Source: JAAOII01 sp965207705 (lineage in GTDB: Bacteria; Pseudomonadota; Gammaproteobacteria; CBDBNL01; JAAOII01). From it: 64,000 bases of DNA. This document shows, piece after piece, positions 19,130 to 28,281 of this stretch; position 1 is the first letter of the stretch, and every line of letters starts with the position of its first letter. Made by a program: the position numbers and the translations under genes. Where the stretch lies: assembly GCA_965207705.1 (NCBI GenBank), contig OZ242292.1, positions 806,001-870,000 on the forward strand. Reading direction: 5' to 3'. The notes below the pieces were generated by a model that worked only from the letters and a program-made list of their open reading frames with translations, was not told the DNA's origin and did no database searches.

Positions 19130-19162
19130 CGAGCATTCCGATGGTTTTCCGCAAGCGTTAGC
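19129..19162 (+). repeat. Partial intergenic repeat (left end only)
   Basis: The stretch gcgagcattccgatggtt, followed by tccgcaagcgttagc, matches the left end of the repeat family without its hairpin. It bridges the convergent stops of the LysE and spoT genes, and the last bases of spoT lie inside it. Confidence 0.6.
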
Positions 19163-21398
19163 TATATAGCCTGCTGATACGTGTTATATCCTTAATAACT
19201 TTAAGTTTGCGGATTGTGCTAGCAAGGTGCTCCCTATTATGCACTAACATTGTAATCGCCAGCACCTTTAAATTCACAGTGCTATGTTCAGTGGTTATCT
19301 CTTGGACACCTATACCGTTACCGCCAAGCACTGTAACTATTCTGCTCATCACATCACTAAGATTACCCGTCTCACAGCGAATACTAACAGGGAACTCTCC
19401 CTGTTCCATATCCTCCTCCCAATGGGCGGGCATAAATTTTTCCTGTCCTTTTTTACCTTTTTTACTTTTTTCTTTTACATTATGGCAATCGGCGCAGTGA
19501 ACGTGAATCCCATCCTGTTTGGTGGATATTGCCACTATAGAATCGCCTGGTATAGGACGGCAACATCTGGCATATTTAATCATAACCCTTTGTTTATGAA
19601 TTCCAAGAGAGGCGGCAGTAGATGCTTGCTTAACGGATTTACGATTATTAGCGTTTTCACCTTTATTGGCATTATCAGACGGAAGCAAATAGGCAGCAGC
19701 AACCAATGGTGTAATATCGCCCATACTCAGTCGTTCATATAGTTCATTTTTACTGGAAAGTTTATGCTTTTTAAGGTAGGCATCCCAATTTTCTTCCGTT
19801 ATTGCTTTAATATCCGATTGATAGTGATTAACCAAAGCATCATTGAGCAGCTTTTCTCCTAAGCCATAAATATCAGTATTCTTCTCCATTTGCGCATAAT
19901 GAGCTATATGGCTCAATGCCTTAGGCGTAACCGCAGAGGAACTCCAAGATAAATCAGGAGAGCTGGCAGGATCGCTGATAATCTTAATCACTTGTCCAGT
20001 TTCCAAACAAGTATTCAAAGGAGCTGGCACTCTATCCACTTCACAAGCAATGCACTTAGCACCCAAATCAGTATGTACCGCATAAGCAAAATCCACGGGG
20101 GTAGCCCTTTCTGGCAAGCTAATCAAGTCACCATCTGGAGTATAAACAAATATTTCGTTAAGGGAGAACTCTTGACGCGCCTTTTCCATAAAATCACTGG
20201 TGCTTTGCGCTTCACTTTGTAATTGCGCCAGGTTTTGTAGCCAACTAAATAATCTAGCGGAATCAGCAGAACCATTCTTGTATAGAAAGTGGGCTGCTAT
20301 GCCGGTCTCGGCAACTTCTTGCATAGCATCAGTGCGTATCTGAATCTCTAATGGAAAGCCGTTTGGTCCCACCAGCGTTGTGTGCAACGATTGATAACCA
20401 TTTTTCTTAGGGTTGGCTATATAGTCCTTAAATCTTGTATTAACTGGATTAAATAGCGAGTGCATAATGCCAAGAACAGTATAACAATCGGCAACCTTGC
20501 CAACAATAATACGAGCTCCGTAGACATCCATTATTTCCTGCAAGGACTTCCTATCATCTGCAGATGGCGTGTCATAATCCAACCAATCGCTGGAACGCAA
20601 ACTCATTTTGTTATAGATGCCAGCAAGATTCTTACGTCTGCCTATTACTTGGCACTTTAATCCATGCTTTTTAAGTTCTTTTTTAATGGTATTAATGGAC
20701 TTGGTAATGTAATCTTGACGAAACGAGCGTTCTTGCTGAACTGCGTTCTTCACCAATTCATAACGCATAGGGTATGCAGCGGCAAAACTTAAATCTTCCA
20801 ATTCCATCCTCAAATTTTCCATACCCAAGCGATTTGCCAATGGAGCATAAATTGCCATCGTCTCTCTTGCCATTCTTTTCCTCTTTGAAGGCGTCAAGAC
20901 CTTTGCTGTTCTTAGATTATGTAATCTATCAGCAAATTTTATAAGGATGACCCTCATATCTTTTGCAGTGGCAAGCACCAATTTTTGAAAGTTTTCTGAT
21001 TGACTGGCGCTAATGCGGTTGCTTATGTCTTTATCTTTGATACTGCTAAGCTTGGTAAGTCCTTCCACCATGTTAGCAGTATTTTCGCCAAACCTTTCTT
21101 TGATTTGACTGAGTTCAACATCCGTATCTTCTACAACATCATGTAATAAAGCAGCACTCACTGCATCCACCCCCAGCTTCATATCTGCAATATTGGATGC
21201 TACAGCTATAGAATGAGTAATGAAGGGTTCGCCAGAGTGTCTTTTTTGATGGCGGTGGGCTTGAGCTGCATAGCGATAAGCGAGCATGACAGTTAACCTA
21301 TCCTTACGCGGCATATAGGTGCGCAATTTTTTGCGCAAATCCTTAACTACAACATCAGGTAATTTAGGATCCTTATCTGCGCTGCGGCTCGGCAGCAA
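19158..21398 (-). CDS. spoT: Bifunctional (p)ppGpp synthetase/hydrolase SpoT (Rsh)
   Basis: Stringent-response enzyme of about 746 residues that makes and degrades (p)ppGpp. The HD hydrolase domain is intact (THSIAVA, LLHDVVEDTDV, LIKFADRLHNLRT). The synthetase domain follows (DVYGARIIV, YIANPKKNGYQSLHTTL, QIRTDAMQE), then TGS (DLISLPERATPVDFAYAVHTDLG), a Cys-containing segment (ARCCRPIPGDS) and a C-terminal ACT domain. The only start that keeps the conserved N-terminus is a TTG at 21396-21398, with no clear ribosome site. Just upstream is rpoZ, the usual gammaproteobacterial order. No relA is in the window. Confidence 0.95.
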   Translation of the reverse strand: MLPSRSADKDPKLPDVVVKDLRKKLRTYMPRKDRLTVMLAYRYAAQAHRHQKRHSGEPFITHSIAVASNIADMKLGVDAVSAALLHDVVEDTDVELSQIKERFGENTANMVEGLTKLSSIKDKDISNRISASQSENFQKLVLATAKDMRVILIKFADRLHNLRTAKVLTPSKRKRMARETMAIYAPLANRLGMENLRMELEDLSFAAAYPMRYELVKNAVQQERSFRQDYITKSINTIKKELKKHGLKCQVIGRRKNLAGIYNKMSLRSSDWLDYDTPSADDRKSLQEIMDVYGARIIVGKVADCYTVLGIMHSLFNPVNTRFKDYIANPKKNGYQSLHTTLVGPNGFPLEIQIRTDAMQEVAETGIAAHFLYKNGSADSARLFSWLQNLAQLQSEAQSTSDFMEKARQEFSLNEIFVYTPDGDLISLPERATPVDFAYAVHTDLGAKCIACEVDRVPAPLNTCLETGQVIKIISDPASSPDLSWSSSAVTPKALSHIAHYAQMEKNTDIYGLGEKLLNDALVNHYQSDIKAITEENWDAYLKKHKLSSKNELYERLSMGDITPLVAAAYLLPSDNANKGENANNRKSVKQASTAASLGIHKQRVMIKYARCCRPIPGDSIVAISTKQDGIHVHCADCHNVKEKSKKGKKGQEKFMPAHWEEDMEQGEFPVSIRCETGNLSDVMSRIVTVLGGNGIGVQEITTEHSTVNLKVLAITMLVHNREHLASTIRKLKVIKDITRISRLYS

Positions 21399-21444
21399 AG
21401 GGAGTTGAAATCTAAGATTTAATAGTGGAATCTGCTTTAGCTGG

Positions 21445-22074
21445 TTATTCCTTAGTGGAATCTGCTTCCTTGGAATCTACCTTTGCGGAATCTGCTTCTG
21501 CTGTTACTTCCGTATTATCATCCTTAGCGGATGGTTTGCTTGTCTGGGAACTATCTTCAGAAATAGCTGCTAATATATGCGCTTTATCTTGCTCGCTCAA
21601 CGTAAATTCAGCGTCACCTGCATCTAATCCTGTTCCTTCTTGATTATCTTTTTGCTCCGCAGCAGCGCTGGATAACTTATCAGTCAAGGGTGGTCTGCCT
21701 CTTTTTTTCTTGACAGTTCCTTTATTATCTGCTGCTAAAAGTTCTTGTTCTAACTCTTCTTTTTCCTTGAGCGCTTTGATCTCCCTATCCCTGAGTTCCT
21801 CTTGCGCCATATTTTGAATAGAACGCTCCATATCTTCTTGGGAGCTAAATTCGCTCTTGCCAAACATCTGCGCAAATTGCTCCAGAATCTCGTCTCCCAC
21901 ATGACCTTCTGCTATTTCACGCAAAGCAATTAATGTATTTCTATCCCCATGACTCTCCAATAGGCTTTTATCCCCACGTTCTTCAAGCTGGCGGGTTCTT
22001 TCTGCTGCAATATGCACCAATTCAAAACGGTTTTTTACGTTCTTTAAACAGTCATCAACTGTAATTCTTGCCAT
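21445..22074 (-). CDS. rpoZ: RNA polymerase omega subunit, with long AT-hook-like C-terminal extension
   Basis: The first ~70 residues are a standard omega subunit (MARITVDDCLKNVKNRFELV, then RNTLIALREIAEG), which stabilises beta' in RNA polymerase and takes part in the ppGpp response. Omega proteins are normally 70-100 residues; this one has 209. The extension has a charged helix (80-115), then KKKRGRPPL (122-130) with an RGRP core like an AT-hook. An acidic, Ser/Ala/Asp-rich tail follows, whose DNA is built of short 'ggaatctgctt' repeats. It lies directly before spoT. The domain call is firm; the function of the tail is unknown. Confidence 0.92.
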   Translation of the reverse strand: MARITVDDCLKNVKNRFELVHIAAERTRQLEERGDKSLLESHGDRNTLIALREIAEGHVGDEILEQFAQMFGKSEFSSQEDMERSIQNMAQEELRDREIKALKEKEELEQELLAADNKGTVKKKRGRPPLTDKLSSAAAEQKDNQEGTGLDAGDAEFTLSEQDKAHILAAISEDSSQTSKPSAKDDNTEVTAEADSAKVDSKEADSTKE

Positions 22075-22184
22075 AATTTATTTAATAATAATAAGTGATA
22101 ATTAAAATGTCCTCTATTTTACAACACTATTGCGTAATTTAATCAAATATTACAAAAAAACTATAAGTAGTGTTTAAGGGCACT

Positions 22185-22988
22185 TTAAGGACATTGGGAT
22201 AATCGCCGCGCCTTCACCCCAGAAGACAACTGGGGGGCAAGAACTCCACTGATTTTATTCCATTTTGCAGCAGATTCTCCTGTTATGCGCAACTTATATA
22301 TAGTAGTTGTTGCGCCAGAAGCGCTGCCAGGGGCGCCCTTTATGTATGACGACAGCCCTATTCTTTTAATCTTGTTATCAATCGCCTGCGCCTTATCGCG
22401 CGAATCATAATTCCTGCTAACCAACAAGTATCCTATGGGTGGGTTTTCTTTAATGGTATTAGGGATGCCCTCGCCACTTAGTACATCAGAAAATTTCTTA
22501 GCAATGTCTAAATTAGAACGCACGTGGGTTTCCACTCTGTATGAACCTGATGATTTCTGTTGTTTTTCCTCACTACCAAGAGTTGTTTCTATATCTTCAG
22601 CCAAGAGTTTTATTTTATCCGCTAATGCATTCTGCGGACTTACATAATCGCCTATGACAAAACAATAAGTCACTGGTTCGGGGGTAATAACTGGGGCGGG
22701 AGGTAACTCCTGCGGCTTATCGCTCACTATATCCCAAAATGATGTCCATAGAGTTGATAAAAAAGCTAACAACCCATCAATAAACCTTGTTAGGTCGTTT
22801 GGTTGAGGTGTCGGCAATTCTTGTTGGCGAACAGATGCAGGGATTTGTTGTTCACCAATTAATGTCAATGTTTCCCCCGCTCTTACTTCATTGCCCTCAC
22901 CTGTTTTGGGCGCGCCGTTAAATGATTCCCAGTTAAACATTAAGAATGCGGCATTAACTATAATCAAAAAGTAAAAAATAAATTTCAT
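22185..22988 (-). CDS. Membrane-anchored protein, possibly SPOR-like
   Basis: Not firmly recognised; 267 residues. A hydrophobic N-terminal segment (MKFIFYFLIIVNAAFLMFNW) probably anchors it to the inner membrane with the body in the periplasm. Next come a Pro/Gln-rich linker and a second aromatic stretch (about 68-88). The C-terminal half has two similar parts, 'YCFVIGDYVSPQNA..' and 'YLLVSRNYDSRDKAQAIDNKIKRIG', that look like peptidoglycan-binding SPOR halves. Two Cys could form a disulfide. The gene stands alone between rpoZ and purD. Confidence 0.5.
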   Translation of the reverse strand: MKFIFYFLIIVNAAFLMFNWESFNGAPKTGEGNEVRAGETLTLIGEQQIPASVRQQELPTPQPNDLTRFIDGLLAFLSTLWTSFWDIVSDKPQELPPAPVITPEPVTYCFVIGDYVSPQNALADKIKLLAEDIETTLGSEEKQQKSSGSYRVETHVRSNLDIAKKFSDVLSGEGIPNTIKENPPIGYLLVSRNYDSRDKAQAIDNKIKRIGLSSYIKGAPGSASGATTTIYKLRITGESAAKWNKISGVLAPQLSSGVKARRLSQCP

Positions 22989-23014
22989 TGCATCAATATC
23001 TTATAAATTATACC

Positions 23015-24385
23015 TTAATTTAGTTTGGGGTAAAAGGTGCCAATATCTTTACGATACTCCAACTTTTCTTGGAGTGTTTCTTGGAGATCTCCCTGTAAGC
23101 ATTCTTCTATAGCTAAATTGACGAGTTCGGATGCCTCAGCTATACTATCAGAAACGGCGACAACCGCCAAAACTCGTGACCTTTTCAAAGTTTCCCAAGA
23201 TGAAGAACCTTCCATTCCTTCTGTAATTCCTGTAACTCTTCTTGTATGAGCAGCCAAAACATGAACACCCATGCGCTCTGCTCTTTCAAAGTCAAAAGTA
23301 TAACGAATTGACTCGGGGCTGGGGTTTGGATAATCTTTAGCAACAAGATACTTTACGACACTGGCTTTGTTAAGAAATTTAATACTATTGTCATTAAGAC
23401 GTTGGTGCCATATATCTTTGAGAAGTTCCGCAAAGGATGAATCCATTACAGATAGCACGTTAATGCCTTCAGGGTCGCCAAATCGCCCGTTAAATTCCAT
23501 AAACTGTATGCCCTTGTCACTTTTAAAAAATCCGCCATTTAATACCCCATTAAAAAATAAGCCATCTTCCCTCATTTTGTTAATGATTTTTTGCATAATA
23601 TCCTGACAGGTAGCTAAGTCATCTTCCGACATAAAAGGGAGTTTTTTTCCAGCATCTGTAGAGCATCCCATTCCTCCAGTCCCAGGTCCAGTATCCCCTT
23701 CATAACGAAAGGGATAATCATAACTGGCTGGAGATAACACAAGATTTTTACCATCAGTGATGCCCATTATGGTGAACTCTAATCCATTAATCTTTTCAAC
23801 CAATAACACTTTTTCATTTTGCCTATCTTGCAATAATTGTTCCGCATATTCGCCACAGGCATCATAAGTCGGCAAATGAAGAGGCATTACTTTAACTCCT
23901 TTCCCTCCAGTTAGTCCTTGAGGTTTAACAACCATTTCCAAATTACGTTCTCTAAAAGCCCTAATCGCTTCTTCTAATTCTTCTTTATGCGAAACAACAA
24001 TAAAAAAAGGAGTTTGTTGCGGGCATATTTCTTGCATCATTTCTATGGAATAGACCTTGTCCCATTCTATACGTGTTGCCTCTTTGGTACCGCCGATAGC
24101 TTTGATTGAATGCTTTAGTAGTTCGTCTACAACTCCATTGGCTAATGGATTATCGGAGCTAACGAAAGCATAATCTACAGATTGCTGTAGCGCAAATTGT
24201 GTAACAACTTCGGGGTTACTTGAATCGCCAATTAAATATGCCCCGCCCGATTGATTGGCGGCATCAATAATAGTAGGGTTTTCATGGTCAATTACCGCAT
24301 AAACCGCACTATCCTCCATAAGCTTTGTTGCAAAAGAACTTTCCCTTCCTCCAGCACCAACAATAAGAAATTTAGTTTTGCTCAT
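23015..24385 (-). CDS. purD: Phosphoribosylamine-glycine ligase (GARS)
   Basis: ATP-grasp enzyme of 456 residues that joins glycine to 5-phosphoribosylamine in purine synthesis. Recognised by VGAGGRESSFATKLM at the N-terminus (usual GGREHAL), KPQGLTGGKGVKVM, 'YEGDTGPGTGGMGC' and 'EFNGRFGDPEGINV'. The N-terminal motif and several loops differ from those of standard enterobacterial PurD, so a divergent or transferred version is possible; I cannot test this without a tree. No purH or other purine gene adjoins it. Confidence 0.88.
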   Translation of the reverse strand: MSKTKFLIVGAGGRESSFATKLMEDSAVYAVIDHENPTIIDAANQSGGAYLIGDSSNPEVVTQFALQQSVDYAFVSSDNPLANGVVDELLKHSIKAIGGTKEATRIEWDKVYSIEMMQEICPQQTPFFIVVSHKEELEEAIRAFRERNLEMVVKPQGLTGGKGVKVMPLHLPTYDACGEYAEQLLQDRQNEKVLLVEKINGLEFTIMGITDGKNLVLSPASYDYPFRYEGDTGPGTGGMGCSTDAGKKLPFMSEDDLATCQDIMQKIINKMREDGLFFNGVLNGGFFKSDKGIQFMEFNGRFGDPEGINVLSVMDSSFAELLKDIWHQRLNDNSIKFLNKASVVKYLVAKDYPNPSPESIRYTFDFERAERMGVHVLAAHTRRVTGITEGMEGSSSWETLKRSRVLAVVAVSDSIAEASELVNLAIEECLQGDLQETLQEKLEYRKDIGTFYPKLN

Positions 24386-24492
24386 CGTTAGTTGACTCTA
24401 TGTCCGCTTATGTTTGCTTTTGCCTGTAAATATTCCATTCCCCAATTATACATTATTCTTTTCCTTCTCCTTTGAACTTACGACACAAGACA

Positions 24493-24588
24493 CAGGTCTG
24501 TAGGGGCGGAGGTCCTATATTCATCCCCCCTTGCTCCGCCCGCCAAATGCTTAACTATCGCGATAAACCATCACCTTACTCGCGATGC
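24493..24588 (-). repeat. Intergenic hairpin repeat, copy R4 (long-loop form, inverted)
   Basis: Reverse-orientation copy with arms GGGCGGAG (24504-24511) and CTCCGCCC (24534-24541). The loop is 'gtcctatattcatccccccttg', and the family's left end appears reversed and altered (aaaccatcac... actcgcgatgc). Confidence 0.8.
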
Positions 24589-24710
24589 TAGCAAGTAAGA
24601 TATATTAAGATATATAAAGGCGAGAGGAATATAAAAATGCTATACGATTAAATATGTTTTTGTAACTTATTTTAATTAAAAAATGGTTGAAAAATATAAA
24701 ATAAAAACGG

Positions 24711-24757
24711 GTTGATTTGTATAAAAATCAACAGATAAACGTAAAAACGAGTATAAT
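24711..24757 (+). promoter_or_regulatory. Dyad symmetry and -10 box upstream of hfq
   Basis: GTTGATTT (24711-24718) and AAATCAAC (24725-24732) form a perfect 8-base inverted repeat with a 6-base spacer. A consensus TATAAT follows at 24752-24757. The -35 region would overlap the right arm of the dyad and matches the consensus poorly, as expected if a regulator binds there. Inference from pattern only. Confidence 0.35.
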
Positions 24758-24869
24758 AAAAACCTTATAAAATATAAACGTTTTATACAATACTAATATT
24801 AAATTTAACGGCGTAAACTTGTTACATGTTTTTTAAGATTGCGCTTAAAAATAACATACTAACTTTATT

Positions 24870-25094
24870 ATGGACGAACAATTATCAACTATAAATAATA
24901 AATTTCTAGGTCTCTTACATGAAGAAAAGAGAGAAGTAAGTATATACTTGATAAACGGAATCAAGTTGCGTGGAATCATTGGGGAGTTTGATGAGCAATC
25001 AATTATACTTCTCAACGAAATATCACAACAATTAGTCCGCTCATCAGCTATTGCTACTATAATGCCTGTCCCTAGCAAACCTCGCTACGACTAG
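24870..25094 (+). CDS. hfq: RNA chaperone Hfq, divergent
   Basis: Sm-fold hexameric chaperone of 74 residues that mediates small-RNA pairing. The Sm1 region 'EVSIYLINGIKLRGIIGEFD' is clear. The Sm2 motif, usually YKHAIST, reads RSSAIAT, so the Tyr, Lys and His that line the proximal RNA pocket are all replaced. The lateral-rim 'RRER' of the E. coli protein corresponds to HEEK here. The C-terminal tail is only a few residues long. It is not in the usual miaA-hfq-hflX cluster. I am confident of the family but not that RNA binding is conventional. Confidence 0.85.
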   Translation: MDEQLSTINNKFLGLLHEEKREVSIYLINGIKLRGIIGEFDEQSIILLNEISQQLVRSSAIATIMPVPSKPRYD

Positions 25095-25353
25095 GCACCA
25101 ACCCTCATAATTCTTAAAGGGGGGTGCTTAAAGGGGAGGAGGGAGCATTCACCTGCTATTCACTTTACGGGTAACTTGTAGAGACGCTCAAACTCGCTCT
25201 AAGTTTACGATATAGCTTCTGATCCGGGGGTATATACAGGAGGAATTACATATATGAGGGGCATGAAGAGGACTACTGCTAATTTCCTGTAAAATAGTGG
25301 GATGTTGTATGAGATTTTGAATAAAGGAGTTAACATAAACACCCTTAGACATA
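25095..25353 (+). other. Intergenic region between hfq and metX
   Basis: 259 bases with G-rich stretches (gggggtgcttaaagggg; tatatacaggaggaattaca; tatatgaggggcatgaa) that echo the loop of repeat copy R3 and look like a decayed relative. I could not fit any SAM riboswitch consensus although metX follows. Confidence 0.4.
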
Positions 25354-26610
25354 ATGGGAAAAAAAATAATGGATAAAACGCTTGGCGCTAAACCAGTGCG
25401 GGCTGAATCAGTAGGAATTGTAAAGCCGCAGCAGGTAGTAATAAAGGGACCCTTTAAACTAAAGAGCGGAAGTGCTTTGCCACAATTTAAGCTCATGTAC
25501 GAGTGCTACGGCAAATTGAATGCGGATAGGAGTAATGCTGTGCTGATCTGCCATGCTCTTAGTGGCAATCATCATGCCGCTGGCTATAATAGCGACAAAG
25601 ATACTAAGCCAGGTTGGTGGGATGCATTAATAGGTCCTGGCAAGGCAGTGGATACAAACAAGTTTTATGTGGTGGCTCTAAATAACATAGGTGGCTGCCA
25701 TGGTAGTAGCGGTCCTACAGAGATAAACCCACAAACCAACAAGCCTTATGGCGCAGATTTTCCTGCTGTCATGGTGGAGGATTGGGTTGCGAGCCAGGTC
25801 TTATTAAGTGACCATCTGGGAATTGATTGCTGGGCGGCAGTAATGGGGGGCAGCTTGGGCGGGATGCAAGCGCTACAATGGGCTATAAGTTATCCTGAAC
25901 GGCTTAAATCTGCATTGCTAATTGCGGCAACTTCGCAATTGCATTCTCAAAACATAGCTTTCAACGAGATAGCGCGGCAGGCAATTTTGAAAGACCCAAA
26001 TTTCCACCAAGGACATTATCTACAAAATAATACTAAACCCACACAGGGGGTGTGGCTGGCGCGCATGCTCGGACACATTACTTATCTTTCTGAGGCGGCG
26101 ATGTTAGAGAAGTTTGGTCGCGCGATGCAACAGGATGCATCCAATGATGATACGCGCACTCCGTCCAGCACAATTCCCTCAGTTGCCTCTCCACAGGACT
26201 CAGCTACAAGTATAGACGTGGCAGGACAATCCGATATAAAGTTTAAGGTGGAAAGTTATTTAAATTATCAAGGGGAAAAATTTGCCGAATCATTTGATGC
26301 CAACACCTACCTTTTGATGACTCGCGCTTTAGATTATTTTGACCCTGCCGCGGATTACTCTGAGGACTTATCAATAGCGATTGCCGAAGCACAGTGTTCA
26401 TTTTTAGTAATATCATTTACTACGGATTGGCGTTTTTCATCAGCCAGCTCACGCCAGATGGTTGATGCAATTGTTAAAGCTGGCAAAAGGGTATGCTATA
26501 GCGACATTAAAACAAAAGAGGGGCACGATTCTTTTCTTATGCCAATACCGCGCTATGTTGATACAGTGAGTAAATTCCTCCAGAATGTAGGGGAGGAAAT
26601 TGGAATATGA
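25354..26610 (+). CDS. metX: Homoserine O-acyltransferase MetX
   Basis: Alpha/beta-hydrolase of 418 residues that acylates homoserine for methionine synthesis. Whether acetyl- or succinyl-CoA is used cannot be told here. The nucleophile Ser is in GGSLGGMQ (about residue 167), the Asp in FTTDWRFS and the His in [19 protein letters not shown] and '[12 protein letters not shown]' form the oxyanion region. A low-complexity insert (about 262-292, rich in Ser, Thr, Asp, Pro) lengthens the lid domain. The ATG at 25369 is an alternative start. The stop overlaps the metW start by 4 bases, so the pair is translationally coupled. Confidence 0.95.
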   Translation: MGKKIMDKTLGAKPVRAESVGIVKPQQVVIKGPFKLKSGSALPQFKLMYECYGKLNADRSNAVLICHALSGNHHAAGYNSDKDTKPGWWDALIGPGKAVDTNKFYVVALNNIGGCHGSSGPTEINPQTNKPYGADFPAVMVEDWVASQVLLSDHLGIDCWAAVMGGSLGGMQALQWAISYPERLKSALLIAATSQLHSQNIAFNEIARQAILKDPNFHQGHYLQNNTKPTQGVWLARMLGHITYLSEAAMLEKFGRAMQQDASNDDTRTPSSTIPSVASPQDSATSIDVAGQSDIKFKVESYLNYQGEKFAESFDANTYLLMTRALDYFDPAADYSEDLSIAIAEAQCSFLVISFTTDWRFSSASSRQMVDAIVKAGKRVCYSDIKTKEGHDSFLMPIPRYVDTVSKFLQNVGEEIGI

Positions 26611-27194
26611 AAGAAACTAACATAATAGCTAATTGGGTCCCCTCAGAAGCAAGAGTTCTTGACCTTGGTTGTGGCGATGGTGAATTATTAGCTCACTTAA
26701 CTAAGAGCATGGGTATCAATGGTTATGGTCTGGAAATCTCTCCCGAGTGCATAGCCGAATGTATAAGCAAAGGAGTTAGTGTTATTGAGCAAAACTTTGA
26801 TGAGGGCTTGGCAAATTTCCCCGCTGATAGTTTTGATGTTGTGTTGCTTACATCCACATTGCAGGCGGCGCGCCGCCCTGATGTTTTAATCCGAGAAATG
26901 CTACGAATAGGCAAACAAGCAATCATAACTTTCCCTAATTTTAGTTACTGGCGTCATCGGGCATACTTGCTGTTGCGTGGCACTATGCCAGTGTCTAAAT
27001 TACTACCTTATCAGTGGTATAGCACCCCCAATATTCATTTGTGTAGTATTCACGACTTTGAAAAACTATGTCGCGATCATGCTCTACGCATAGTTGATAA
27101 GCATATTGAAGGGGGATATGGTGAGCGCTACGTAGCTAAAATCTCCCCTAATTTCTGGGGCAAACATGCAATGTATTTAGTCCAAAGCCAATAG
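26607..27194 (+). CDS. metW: Methionine biosynthesis protein MetW
   Basis: Methyltransferase-fold protein of 195 residues that in beta- and gammaproteobacteria accompanies MetX and is needed for homoserine acylation. The SAM-type loop [11 protein letters not shown] is at about 18-28. The family hallmarks are '[19 protein letters not shown]', '[18 protein letters not shown]', [16 protein letters not shown] and DFEKLC. It overlaps metX by ATGA. The metX-metW order is the usual one. Confidence 0.96.
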   Translation: MKETNIIANWVPSEARVLDLGCGDGELLAHLTKSMGINGYGLEISPECIAECISKGVSVIEQNFDEGLANFPADSFDVVLLTSTLQAARRPDVLIREMLRIGKQAIITFPNFSYWRHRAYLLLRGTMPVSKLLPYQWYSTPNIHLCSIHDFEKLCRDHALRIVDKHIEGGYGERYVAKISPNFWGKHAMYLVQSQ

Positions 27195-27216
27195 CCAATC
27201 ATCCGTAAACTAATTT

Positions 27217-28281
27217 ATGAGGATTCTTTCCCAATTTTTGCAAATACAAGCACTTAGCCGCACCTTGGGTGTTTTTCTACTTGGCAACATGATGTTACTG
27301 GGTACGCAACTAACAGTTACCTTAAGGGATATATCAGATGGTAGATTGGAACTAAATTATTTATGGGGGGTTATATCTTTGGCTTTGATTTCACAAAGCG
27401 GTTTTTTGTTTGGCGCCTGTTATTTTTTGTCTTTATTATTTCTTTTAGCCAATCTATATAATCAGAATGAAATCTACGCTATGTGTAATATAGGCGTTAG
27501 CGATAAGCGGTTATTTGCATGGCTTTCTATTCCTACTGGGGTTGTGGCTGCGGCAGTTGGGGTTCTAGTTTTTTCTCTCACCCCTCTTAGCGTAGCTCAA
27601 ATAGATAATATTTACTCAAGCCAACTGCTGCATAAGATTGACAATCTTAAAGACGGTTCCACTGAGTTTATTGATAACGCCGCATTTAGAGTGCGCGGAA
27701 AGCATTTAGAAATATGGCGCATTAATAAGGAAGTAACAGAGTTTAAAAGAGGGATTCTGGACGGAGAAGCCAAAATATCATCACAAGATGGCCGGGTATA
27801 TATTCCTTTTTTAAAGGGGAAAATCATAAATTGGAAGGATGATAACTCTGTGCTACAAACAGATTTTTCTGAGGCAATATTTAATGTTCGGTTGGGTTTT
27901 GCGTTGTCCTCCCCAGTTCAAGCAAAACCAACTATGCAGCTGTACCAAGGAAGCCCTGATGATAGAGCAGAATTATATCAAAGAATAGCAATGTTCTTAT
28001 CATCATTAACTGCCTTACCCTTGGCAATGGTATGTAGTAGGCGCAAGATGCGCTCTGCCAAATTTATAAGTGTTTTTAGTGGCATACTTCTTTATTTTTT
28101 TTATTTAATTCTGGTTATATCAAGCATAGGTATTATCCGCAATGGCGGAGATGCTTTGTTTTTTTGGTTAATTCAAGGAATTTTCAATACAATAATAATC
28201 GCTTTGCTGCTTTCTCCTAATTTACTATGGCGATTTAACTTCACTAACAAAAGCGCTAAACATGCCCCACAAAAGATATGA
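27217..28281 (+). CDS. lptF: LPS export ABC transporter permease LptF
   Basis: Inner-membrane permease of 354 residues. With LptG and the ATPase LptB it extracts lipopolysaccharide and passes it to LptC. Three N-terminal and three C-terminal membrane helices flank a periplasmic beta-jellyroll (about 130-255). The MLLGTQ..VTLRDIS start region, ALPLAMVCSRR in the second membrane block and overlap with lptG (4 bases) fit the family. It begins 22 bases after metW, so it may be part of the same transcript. LptB and LptC are not in the window. Confidence 0.92.
   Translation: MRILSQFLQIQALSRTLGVFLLGNMMLLGTQLTVTLRDISDGRLELNYLWGVISLALISQSGFLFGACYFLSLLFLLANLYNQNEIYAMCNIGVSDKRLFAWLSIPTGVVAAAVGVLVFSLTPLSVAQIDNIYSSQLLHKIDNLKDGSTEFIDNAAFRVRGKHLEIWRINKEVTEFKRGILDGEAKISSQDGRVYIPFLKGKIINWKDDNSVLQTDFSEAIFNVRLGFALSSPVQAKPTMQLYQGSPDDRAELYQRIAMFLSSLTALPLAMVCSRRKMRSAKFISVFSGILLYFFYLILVISSIGIIRNGGDALFFWLIQGIFNTIIIALLLSPNLLWRFNFTNKSAKHAPQKI

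Larger units (their letters stand above)
24386..24869. other. Long intergenic region upstream of hfq
   Basis: 484 bases between divergent purD and hfq. It contains repeat copy R4 (24493-24588) and then a very AT-rich stretch with a perfect dyad (24711-24732) and a TATAAT (24752-24757). I see no RNA gene or reading frame here. Control of hfq probably lies in the last 250 bases. Confidence 0.5.

Noticed and set aside
25254..25292. A 12-codon open frame with AGGAGG 10 bases upstream, before metX, as a leader peptide
   Set aside because: The bases round it match the loop of repeat copy R3, no Met or stall codons are enriched, and no attenuator stem could be drawn.
25095..25353. A SAM riboswitch before metX
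   Set aside because: I looked for SAM-I and SAM-II type conserved cores and found no fit.
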